A stretch of 64,000 nucleotides of DNA from positions 1-64,000 of the forward strand of contig JAGVSM010003823.1 in assembly GCA_022494885.1 (NCBI GenBank), in the 5' to 3' direction. Under the pieces are notes generated by a model, which did not search any database, was not told the origin of the DNA, and saw only the letters and a list, made by a program, of their open reading frames with translations. Within the stretch, counting starts at the first letter, position 1; each line of letters opens with the position of its first letter. Positions 24,005 through 35,400 of the stretch are shown in pieces. Source of the stretch: Micrasema longulum. Taxonomy: Eukaryota > Arthropoda > Insecta > Trichoptera > Brachycentridae. A program made the position numbers and the translations under genes.

Positions 24005-24806
24005 AATGATAGTCCAGGAACCTTATGATTAGATTGCGAAGGTTAAAGATCTAGGCATCACCTTTGTAAGTTCCCTGACATGTCATGATCAGATCGAAAC
24101 AGTTTGTAGTAGTTCGTTGAAGATGTTAGGATTCGTCTTGCGCACTGCCAGGGTTTTTGGTAGCACACGAGTACTGAGAATTCTTTATAACTCGTTGGTG
24201 CGAAGTAGACTCGAGAGTGGCTCTATGATTTGGGGACCGTGTGAGTTGAAGTACTCTCTTATGGTGGAGAGGGTTCAGAAGAAATTTCTTCGGTTTCTCT
24301 ACATGAGGGAGTGCGGATATTATCCATGGCTCTATCCCACTGAGTTCCTCTAGGCTATGCTCGGTTACAGCAGTTTGAAGACTAGAAGGGATGTGTATTT
24401 AACTACGCACTTCTTTCGATTGTTGCGCGGTATTATTGACAACCCTGAAACTATGCGGAGCATTAGCTTTTATGTTCCGGATAATTACCTTAGACAGCGT
24501 CAGCATAGACTGTTTCACATTCCAATATACAGGACCAACCTGCCAAAGGTTATACCTGTTGGAAGGGCCATCTCTATGTTGAACAATATTACTTTGGACA
24601 TTGACATTTTTCACGTCTCTGAGGGAGTTTTTCGTTACAAGATTCTCTTACTTTTTTAACATATTATTCTCTGGATATTATGTATACTTATGTGTTTTTA
24701 TATATACCTTATTTCACCTAATTATTTTAATTATTTCCATATGTATGAATTAAGATATTCCATTTTGTAATGTACATATGAATGAATAAATAAAATTTAA
24801 ATTGAA
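24005..24806 (+). mobile_element. Jockey-like LINE 3' end (family shared with 48340-49560)
   Basis: Plus-strand coding at 24110-24655, with one stop at about 24351, encodes LKMLGFVLRTARVFGSTRVL, the SLVRSRLESGSMIWGP block and FYVPDNYLRQRQHRLFHIPI. The protein is closely similar to the minus-strand LINE at 48454-49037. It ends in an 'aatgaataaataaaa' tail. Confidence 0.8.
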
Positions 24807-25225
24807 AAAGATGTGACTTTTTGTCACCCACGTGTCAATAGTCGATTGGGCATCTCGATTGCTTTGTCATAATGCTATCTTAAAACCCTCCGTCAATTTA
24901 ATTACAAAGGCGAATGAGAAAGTGGCAACACTAACAAATCCGTATTTATCTATGGCCTGTGGGTTTCCTGCCACACGTAATCTTTTATTGTTTTTTGTCT
25001 GACTTCTTCCATTGAATATTTTGTGTATGGAATATTATGAAAAAAATAATAGAAAATGTTTTACTGAGACACTGCAACATTGATAATTATTATTTGCCTT
25101 CGACATAACACACATCTACATGTTGTTAGAAATATTTCATTTTCATTTAATGGATTTTAAGAACATATTGTATAATATATATCTCAAATACGTATTTTGA
25201 CATTGACGAGCGATGAAATCATTTT
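24807..25225 (+). repeat. Dispersed repeat starting 'aagatgtgac', copy 1
   Basis: Shares 'catctcgattgctt', 'tacgtattttgacat' and 'gacgagcgat' with 41231-41641, and the first ~190 bases with the inverted partial copy at 34612-34796. No coding or clear terminal repeats. Confidence 0.65.
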
Positions 25226-25589
25226 AAAACCGTGTTTCCAGTGAAACTTTTTTTGAAAATGTATTGAAAATAAGTGCAGTTATATTTGTTGCACATTTGT
25301 TGATACGCCATCATCATAACATTGATCAGTGTTGTAAATTTTAAGTTACAACAAAAATACCTGCTCGTCATTCAAACATGAATGCAAACCTTTTTACGTG
25401 AATGAAATTTGACAGCTGAAGTTGCGATGTCGCGTTCGATTGTCAATGTCGAGTGCTTTGGGGCATTCGAGATAAAGTCGATTGGTTTTCAATCAAATGC
25501 ATTCGTATGGGTGGTTCAAGAATGCTGTCACTCGTCGAATTACATAAGTTGCATACGATTCTAAAGACGAACGAGTCCAGCATAAGCCT

Positions 25590-26225
25590 CCTGATTCTAG
25601 TCTTGTCTTCTTATCGTCCTATCACCGTTTAATATCTTTCTAATATCTTTCTTCTTCTCTTCTTATTTTCCCCTTTTCTATCTACGCATACTGTTTTTGT
25701 GTTCTCATATCTCCTTGTTTTTCTATCTTCTAGTATTGTTGTCTTATCTCTGTCATCGTATATTTTTCCTCTGTGTTTCTCGTTTTTAACTGTCTTCTCG
25801 TCTTAGTTTGTATTAACACCCCATGATGGGTAATCCTCAATACCCTAAACCTATTGTGTTCTTATTAGAATTGAAATCATGTGTGGCGTAATATACAAAA
25901 TGTTTGAATTATTTTGTGTTTTTCTTTTTATCTCGAACCCTCATTTGATTACTTGTCTAAGTCTGTTTCTGTTTATCTTGCAAAACTAAGTTCCCATTTT
26001 TATACCTCTTCGTCTTTTGGTCTTGACTCGTTGCCTTACAATCTCTTTGTCTTTTAGTTTTTCTAATGCTTTGTCTTCTTGTTTGATGTTTCATTCTCGA
26101 TCATCACTTGCGTCCTCCTTTCTTAAAATCTTGATTGTTTTATTTTGTCATTGGATGTGGTTATCGTCTCGTGTCATATCTTTCTATCTTTTTCCCTGTC
26201 TTTCTCAACCCCTTTCTCCTTCCAG
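25590..26225 (+). other. Long T/C-rich tract before the first visible RGK exon
   Basis: About 600 bases in which the plus strand is dominated by T and C ('ctttcttcttctcttcttat' and similar). It ends in the acceptor 'cctttctccttccag'. It may simply be an extended polypyrimidine-rich intron end. No promoter element was recognised. Confidence 0.6.
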
Positions 26226-26480
26226 ATACGGGAGCCCTCACCACAGCAGATCCCAGTCGGTGAAGGCCGGCGTTGGGGGCTGGACCTCCTCGGGGCGGAG
26301 CCTCCTGGGCCCTCCCCCGCAGAGGGCCAGGGTCGCGTCCATGCCCAGCACGGGGGTGGAGGAGCACTACTACAGACTGAGGCACTTTTCCATAACGGGG
26401 AAGGGCGTGGTCAACAGGGGCGATTCGCTGAAGAGCCGAAGATCCAGGTCTAACAATTCTGTGGCCAGTAGCAACTCGAG
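26226..26480 (+). CDS. RGK exon a: N-terminal regulatory region
   Basis: Acceptor 'cttccag' before 26226 and donor AG|GTATGA after 26480. The exon opens with a codon's third base and ends with two bases of a Ser codon completed by the next exon. It encodes residues 1-84 of the visible protein, including the block HYYRLRHFSITGKGVVNRGD and the Ser/Arg cluster SRRSRSNNSVASSNS, conserved-looking in arthropod RGK N-termini and a plausible 14-3-3 or kinase region. Much higher G+C than flanking DNA supports coding. Confidence 0.9.
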
Positions 26481-29400
26481 GTATGAAATCTATTTTGATT
26501 ATTATATTAACTCTATTACTTCAAAACTTGTTTATTTCAACGATGTTTTGATTATGTCCAAATGCTTGCAGACTGGCTGGACTTTCTCCCTAGGTAGTTT
26601 TTCATATTTTAATTTGTTGCAACAGAGATGGAAAACACCTTTATCAAAGGAATATGGTAGTCTAGGCACTTACAGGGCTTATGACCTGTCATTGGCTGGT
26701 TTAAGTGGCCACTTTACACACTGTGTAACATCCACCATTCTGCCTATGTTTGAACATCCAAATTTCCTCAACTCTTCCATCTGTTGACTTTTGTGAAGTA
26801 AAAGAGCTGAAAGCTTTATCATGTGGGTGAGATTCATTCGGCTGAACCAATTCACCTACTAGGCAACGCCTGAAAGCAATTTTCCAATTTTGTATACTTC
26901 TTCTTTTACCGGGTAGTTGATTCAACAATGTTATGAGTATGTCCAAATGTTAGCAGATAGGCTGGATTTCATACCTAGGGAGTTATTTAAATCTAAATTC
27001 GTTGCAACAGAGAGAGAAAGCATTTTTGAGAGCTTAGGCATCAACAGGGCTCATAACCAGTCATTGGCTGGTTTAAGAAGCCACGCTGTGTAACATTCAC
27101 CATTCTCCCTTTGTCATCATGACCTGTCGTTGGCTGGTTTCAGTGGCCATTACAGGCCACGAGCCCTATACATGCATAGACTTCCATACCCCCTTCTCAA
27201 AAATGTTTTCCCTCTCTGTTGCAACAAATTTAAATATGAATAACTCCCTAGGGAGAGAATCCAGCCAGTCTGCAAGCATTTGGACATACTCAAAACATTG
27301 TTGAAAAATGTTTCAATTTGATTAATATGTATTTGGTTATTAGAGTTAATAAAAATGGCATTTTTCATTGTTACAGCATACAGAGTATTGATTTTATTTT
27401 ATGTTGCTTCCATGTACATATTGTCAATATGAGTAACTTTACGGTGTTTTATGATTTTCCCATAAAAGGTCTTAATGTACAACGTAAAACCCTTAATTTA
27501 AGACCTCACAGTTCCGCATCACGCGATATTATTTATTAATAAGATAAGCGTACAAAATCGAACCCGATAATTGATAACTAAGCATCGCGTATAGGTATTG
27601 GAACAAAAATGGATATTTTTTAAGCTGCTTGTTGTGTGCTGATGATGCAGTTCTGTTAGCAAGCAGCAACAAGGATTTGCTACAAATAGTCTCTAGAATT
27701 TATGATGTATGCCTGGAGAGCGAATTGGCGATGAACGAAAGTAAGTCAAAAGTGATGATATCTGAAACGGGAAGTGAGGTTACTGACTGCATAATAAATG
27801 TAAACAACGAATGTCTCGAACAAGTAGAAGAATTTGTGTATCTGGGAAGCATATTTTCAAGAGATGGAAGAGTAGAAAAAGATGTTGAAAGGACAGTGAA
27901 TGCGGGCAACAAAATGAATGGCGCACTAAGTGAAGTAATTGCTAATAAAAATATGTCAATCGAAGCTAAACTGGCAGTTCCAACGGAGTTTTAGTTCTAA
28001 CACTTATGTATGGAAGTGAAAAATGGAACTGACACACTGTGTAATATTTAACATTCTGTCCATGTTTGAACATCTACATTTCCTCAACTCTGAAAAATTG
28101 ACAAAATTGAAATTCAACAGATGGAAGAGTTGAGGAAATGTGGATGCTCATACATGGGCAGAATGGTGAATGTTACACAGTGTGTAAAGTGGCCACTTAA
28201 ACCAGCCAATGACATGTCATAAGCCCTGTAAATGCCTAGACTTCCATATTCCCTTCTCAAAAATATTTTTCGTCTCTGTTGAAATACATTTAAATTATGT
28301 TTTATTTGCTGACACACCTCTAAACTGTCACTTCGAGTCGTTTAAAATCCTATAAGTCTGGTTTCGATTTTCGTCCAGCTAGATTGATTAAATCGTATAC
28401 TGCGCGTCGCCTCGGCGGCAATCCTAATTTAATTCCGTTATAGTTAAAATAATATAAAGCTCGAGGTTGACAAATAGGACGAGGTATTTTCAGAACGTTT
28501 TTACTAAGTACTATGGAAACCTACCGCACTACGTCACCCCCTGGACACTCACTGCATTGAGGTTCTAGACGTTAACGCCTGAAAATGCTCGTCACCTGGG
28601 GCGATTACAAACTGATGTAGCTTTAAGATATACGCTACCCGATCCCACATTATATCGATCTTTTCTTCATTATGTAATATGTATTACATAATATTTTTTA
28701 CAGAAAGAAATACATACATAAACGTATATTCACACGCTCTATCTGTTAACGAAAAACTAATTTCATTCAGTTTTGTGAATTGGGAAATATTTGAAAAAGG
28801 ATAGGAACAAGGAACGGATACCTACCTTTAATATTTATTTATTTATTTATTCATTATTTTCGCTTACAAACTATAATTAACATTAAAATTAATGTGACCT
28901 CACTGGGGTTTTCCGTGCCGAAGACACTTAACAATTTAGTTTTTTGAAATTACATTTGAGAATAAACAAAGAAGACTAACTTAAAAAACAAACATAATTA
29001 ACTAATATTCAGACAGTTTTAAAAACAAGGTATTTATGTACCTACATCTATATTATTTATATAGCAAAACACACAATGAAAATAACAAAAACCTAACATA
29101 AGCTATGCAGTTGTGGAGCAGTTTATTCAGTATTGGTATGGGCGAATGAGACAATCCATTTTACTTCTACCTCTAGCTCCACTATCCATTTTTTATAGCC
29201 TTTTTGAATATTTTCTCGTTGGTAATTGTTTTCATAGATAGTGGAAGTAGGTTATAGATTTTAATTGAATAATACTCAAAATACCTTTGTCCGAAAGTGG
29301 TTTTAGTGATCTGATATTATATGATCTGAATGTTCTTCAATTTCTGGCACTGGATGACAAAATGAACTATAAAATGTTTCAATGTTTTCCACGACGCGCG

Positions 29401-32400
29401 ACGATTCCAACCACTTTTTATCCGATTTTACGTGAAGTCAAAAATGTTTTATTGTTTTTGTTCTAAATCCGAATCTTCTAATTTTGAATTTCTTCTATCT
29501 TGATGTTAGGTAGGTACCATAAGGATGGGTCAAAGGAAGGATGGGAACGAAAGGTAATCGGCCAGGAATAGTATCGATAAATGCTTTTATTTACTTAACA
29601 CTAGTTGAATCCAGTTCTTGTCTACAAAAATTTGGACAAACTCAAAATATTGTTTTTTTTTTTTTTAAGAATGTGTCTATCTGTTTCTTCCATGCTGATC
29701 CGTGACCTCAAACCTACTTTAAAATGTACCAGTGATTTGATGTTTTGTAGTTCCTTGGTTAGAGAATTGAAGGATCTTGGACCAACATGTGAGGAGTCCA
29801 TATTTCCTCCCGTAAAATGTCCTTCGTCCGTTGTAATTTATTAATCTAAATGACTCTTTAAGGGGTAAAATTCAGTATTTTGCCTACTAACATTTGAACA
29901 AACGTAAAATATTGTAAATTCTGGAGTGTTCTTTCCAGTTTTATCAATGAACATGACGATCGATGTGTCTATCACTAATAATTCATTAATTTAACTGTAA
30001 ATAATCAAACAATCAATAAAGTACACCCCCTTTGACCTCGGTCGTAAAGCGGATATTTCATTGGCATTAGGATTAGGAATAATATAGGCTAATAAAGCTG
30101 ACAGATTTTATTATGCTGGTGATCGTGCCAGGTACCCAAATGCCGCTGTATTTTGCAAACATAAATTATTTGACCCGAGCTTGACCGAAAGCAAATAGTC
30201 TACTCACGTACCTAATGGCCACCGGTCAGACCAGGGTTTTAATTAACTTTTTTAATAACCAACGGACGGAGATTGACAGTAGTTTAAGTACTCTATAAAT
30301 GGTTAAAATAGAGAAGAGTAAAGTGAAACAAGATTGTTAAAAGCAAGTAAAAGATTGACAGTTTTATTGCAAATATATGTGGCTAAACTAGCAGTTCACA
30401 ACGGAGTTCTAGTGCAAACTCTAATGTATGGGAGCAAAGTATCGAATTGGAAAAATGATTATGAAAGTAGGTTGAATGCTGTTGAAATGCGATCCCTCAG
30501 GCGAATGTGTGGTAAAACGATGTATGATAGGTGCACTAATGTCGAGATCCGTGTAGTGTGTACGACTGAGACATGCATTATCGACAGAATCAAGAAAGGG
30601 GTGCTGCGTTGGTTTGGACATGCAGAGCGAATGGACAGCGAAAGAACAGCTGAAAGGATCTACGATGCAAATGTTGATGGATGCAGAAAACGAGGAAGAC
30701 CGAGAAAGACATGGCACGATCAAGTCCATCAGATACTTGAAGATGGACTTGTCAAAAGTAGGAATAATCGGCGTGCGTGCATGAGAGGATGTATAAATGT
30801 AAAGGAAGCGAGGTCTGTATGCCAAGATAGAGTGTTATGGCGTTCTATCCTCTCTGTCTATCCCTACGGGGAAACGGCGTGATGGTTTGTTTGTTTATAT
30901 GTATGCAAGATATCGCAATCCCTGGGAATCGTATTCTTATGGAAAGATAAATTTTATCTCTAATTTTATGTATACATTTTTTTTTTATACATATTTTATT
31001 TATAGTGTCTTTGTCAGTATTTTTTTTTTCTTTGGTTGCAGAAGTATTGTTTTTTGTCTTTGCCTAGTGTCGTAATTTTGTTGAAATGTATGATAATGTA
31101 TTTGTTTTTTTATTTATATATACGCCCAATGGGCATTTTTGTGGACACATTTATGGACACATTTGTGGACACATTTATGGTAAAGTATTATAAAAAAAGT
31201 AGAAAGACTCAATGGTTTATAGTAGACTTTGTGGGAGTGGAAGCGGGAGAGAGGTGTTTATACTTGAATTTGATTCAGTGATCGTTGGAAAGAAGACATC
31301 TTGTTATCAAAGAAATCAAGACTGGTATGTTTGTTGGCAGACCTAAGAATTCTGGGCATAGGGGAATGAAAACCATAGTTAGTTCTATGGTTATCGGTAT
31401 TAATGAGTAAGTTTTGTCTGAGGTTTCTAGTTGGGATATTTAATTTTATTGAGCGCAGTAGTTCAGGCGCATCAAAGAGTGAGTTGAGAATTTTAAATAG
31501 GACTAGAAGGTCGGATTTATTTCGACGGTCTTGAAGAGAAGATATATTCAAGGTAGTTTCTAACTCATTATACGTATATAGGTCTCTGGATAAGCCCAAC
31601 CTCCAGCTTATCTTTCTCAAAAATCGATGTTGAACTGATTAAATATTCTTAATGTGAACATCGTAATATGGAAACCAGATAACAGAGGAATACTCTAGGT
31701 GCGGGCGAACTAGGGAACAGAAGAGAGCTTTAAGGGTATTGTTATTTTTGAAGTCAGCTGTGCTTCTGTCAATAAATCCTAGAATTTTTTAGGATTTATT
31801 GATAACATGTTCAATACGAATTGTAAAAGAAAGTTTAGTGTCAAGTATAATACCTAAATTTCGTATACTAGACACAGATGATAATATTTCATCGTTCAGT
31901 GAGTAGTCGTATATGATTGAATTTTCCAGACGAAAAGATTCATAACCTTGCTTTTACTTAAGTTGAGATGTAGATTATTGGATGAGCACCAGGTGCTCAA
32001 AGACAATAAGTCAGATTGTCATAGTAAACAATCGGAAGGGCTGTCAATTTGTTTGAGAATGTTTGAGAACACTAAGGTGTCGTCAGCAAAACAGCCAAAT
32101 TGATGAAGTAAGAAAATCATTTTTTATATCATCGATGAACAGATTGAACAGATTGAAAGGAGCAAGGCGAGCATGTACGATATAGACATAATTATTTTGT
32201 AAATTCTCCAATCGTCAGACTACACTGACTCGGTAACGATTGATAAGAAATCGATACATTTCGTTTTCCATCAATCAGTTTATAGATTAAAAATTCTTAC
32301 GGTGATAAAATCAAAATAACATACATTATTCAAATGTTGTTTAAATTATTATGACTTTTTGTATTTTACTTTTTTTGTTTATTTTTCCATACATATATTT

Positions 32401-35400
32401 ACATAAAATTTTAATTACAAAAATACACGTTAAAAAATTCATCTTAAAATTAAGCTATTTCATAATTTGTAAAAAATGTTGCTTAAACTTAAATACTACG
32501 TACTATAAACCTTTTTTTTTTACCTAAATCTGTTATAATTTTTCAAAAACATTCAATTATGTACCCTTGTACATCTATAAAGCATAATTTAATTGGATTT
32601 TTTTTTAAACTATTTTTTATTTGTTACATATTAATTAGACCTATTTTGTTACACCACTAAGCCCTTGCATTTCAATTTTGTACTAAATAAATATATCAAA
32701 AAATTTTGCAACAGAAGGAAAACATTTTCAAAAGGGGAATATTTAAGTCTAGGCCTTTACAGGACTTATGACCTGTCATTGGCTGGTTTAAGTGGCCACG
32801 TTACTCACTGTGTAACATTCATCATTCTGCCTTTGTTTAAACACAGACATTTCTTCAACTCTTCCATCTGTTGACTTTTGTGAAGTAAAAGAGCCGAAAC
32901 CTTTATCATGCGAGTGAAATTCATCCGGCTGAACTAATTCACCTACTAGGCAACGCCTACAAACACCTCTTCTTTTACCAGTTAGTTGATTCAAAAATGT
33001 TTTGAGTAAATAATTTTTTTAGAGAGTTATCAGCCTATCTGCAAACATTTGGACGCACTCAAAACATCATTGAAATAAATATATGCTCAAAATTAACTTT
33101 GCCACAAACACGTTTTTTACAAAATACAAAAAAGTAACATGTTTTGTTAGCAATTTAGCTAAAGCAATCAAGACCAACTCTTCCCATGACACACTTTTAA
33201 GCATATTTTTTATAGTTGTAAGTGGTTGAGTTGAATTTCTTCCCTAGGGAGTTATCAGTCTGCAAACATTTAGACATACTCAAAACATTGTTGAAATTAA
33301 TATGAGCTCAAAATTAACTAAAATAAATCTAATTTATTAATTTATTATAATAAAATAATATCAAACTTATAATAAGCATGTTTTCAAGAGATGAAAGAGT
33401 AGAAAAATATATTGAAAGGAGAGTGGATAGCGAGCAACTAAATGAACGGCGCACTAAACACAGTAATTGCTATTTAAAATATGTCAATCGAAGGTAAAGT
33501 GGCAGTGCACAATGGAGTTTTAGTCCCAACACTTATGTATGGAAGTGAAACACGTAACTTGCAGAAGAAGAATGATAGCTAATTGAACGCGGTTGAAATG
33601 CGATCTTTTCGACGAATGTGTGGGAAATCAATGTATGACAGGGTTGCGAATGATGAAATCAGGCGAGAGTGTAAATCTGAGTCAAGTATAATTGATAAGA
33701 TTAAAAAAGGGTCTCTGAGATGGTTTGGTCATGTAGAACGAATGGACGACGAAAAAATGGTAAAACAAGAATATATGGCGATAATGAACGGTAACGTGAG
33801 ACGAGGACGATCAAGAAAGACGTGGCATGATCAGATACACCAAAATATTATATAAAAAGTCTGGCATCTAAGAAGGGCATGTATGACAAGATATATGAAT
33901 GTAGAAGAAGCTATGAATATATACCAGGATAGACGGGTGTGGCATCCCATTCTCTCTGTCTACCATTACGGGGAATTGGCGTGATCGTAGTAGTAGTAAT
34001 ATCAGACTTAATAAAGGAATTTGTGGTTTTTCAGCAATGAACACCTAGCCCCTCGGGCTTCGGCGCCCCCCAGTCTGGCCAGCTCTAGAGAGTCGTCTGC
34101 CAGTGCTCCGCCCCCGGCCCCCTACAGGGTCCTGGTGCTTGGAGCCCCCGGAGTGGGTAAATCTTCGCTGGTCAGCCAGTTCATGACCTCGGAGTATCTT
34201 CACGCCTACGACACGAGCATCGGTACGTATTGACTGATTTCACTAGCAGACGATAGCACAACACCAGATCAGTGATGGGCAACCTGTGACACAGCATCCC
34301 AGCATCTCTAATCTCTTTTGGCAACTCATTGAATATCTGAAGTCGTTTATGATACAGATTGTTTTGAGTTAGCTGGATTCTTTTCTTTTTTTTGTAAAAA
34401 GAAATATTTGCGTTTTTATGATTTACCCAAATATTTCATTTTGAGGGCCATTTTCAACGAGTTTTAAATAACTCACTATTGGAAAATGGAATCAAGTTGG
34501 GGTAGAGTGGGATCCGAACCACGGACCTGTGAGCCGTGAGTCCAAGACACTAGCCTCGGGACCACAACCCGATTCTTGTTTTGGGGAGAATAAAAACTTG
34601 AAATTGAAGTTTTAAAGTGACATAAAAGTCATAGATAAATACGTATTTGTCAATGTTGTCACTCTTTCATTCGCTTAATAATGAAATTGCCGAAGGTTTT
34701 TGAGAATAGCAAATCGAGAAAGCAATCGAGATGACCACTCGAGATGACTACTCGACTATTGTCGAGTGTGTGACAAAATGTCACATCTTTCCAGCATAAA
34801 GCCACAGTTTGGTAAAATATTCAATCAATTTAGATCCATGGAAAAAAAACAAATATCCAGATAGGGTGGGCTGATTTTTTCCGAATTTTGAAATGAAAGG
34901 GGTCTAAAAAGTTGCCTTTTGGATTACTCAGAATGCAAAAAATGTCATAAAAAATATTCGATACTACTTTTGGCCCTCAACCAGAGCTTAAAGTTTTCGA
35001 AAAAGTCGATTTTTTGGAGTAAACCGGCTGTCATTTCGTATTTAAGTAAGAAAATCAGTCTAATGAAATGTTATAATGTGCATTAAATCTTATTAAATAA
35101 GCATCTAAGGGCGTGAGTTGCACTTTGTTTTGTAATAAATAGGTAGCATTGTTTTAATAGGCCATTGTTTTCGTCAATATTAGCCAGGCGCTCGACGGAA
35201 TTAGTTCCGCGGAGTGTAAACTTTTTCCATTTCGGTAGTTTTAAAGCGCGTTCGAATTTGTAATGTGATTAAGTTATTTCTTTACTAACACAAAATAATT
35301 TTATCAATATAGATAATTAACAAAATGTTCAGACAGTGATTTTTTTTTTTTTTTTTAATAAAAAGAAATATTTGCGTTCTTATGATTTACTCAAATATTT

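Noticed and set aside
26017..26225. Upstream extension of the RGK exon ORF to an ATG at 26017
   Set aside because: The stretch is pyrimidine-rich, encodes a low-complexity Ser/Leu/Phe peptide and ends in a strong acceptor at 26225; it is intron, and the true start codon is elsewhere.
26145..26453. Alternative frames on both strands over exon a
   Set aside because: The G+C-rich exon leaves other frames open by chance; only one frame matches RGK and joins in phase with exon b.
26701..26946. Repeat core as a host gene
   Set aside because: Present many times with both strands open in places and some copies disrupted; treated as part of a repeat family until selection is shown.
30421..30825. Minus-strand ORF of 134 codons
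   Set aside because: Antisense of the open LINE pol fragment.
31140..31180. 12-bp tandem repeat as a coding VDTFMDTF motif
   Set aside because: Only about three units, in the non-coding 3' side of a LINE; no gene context.
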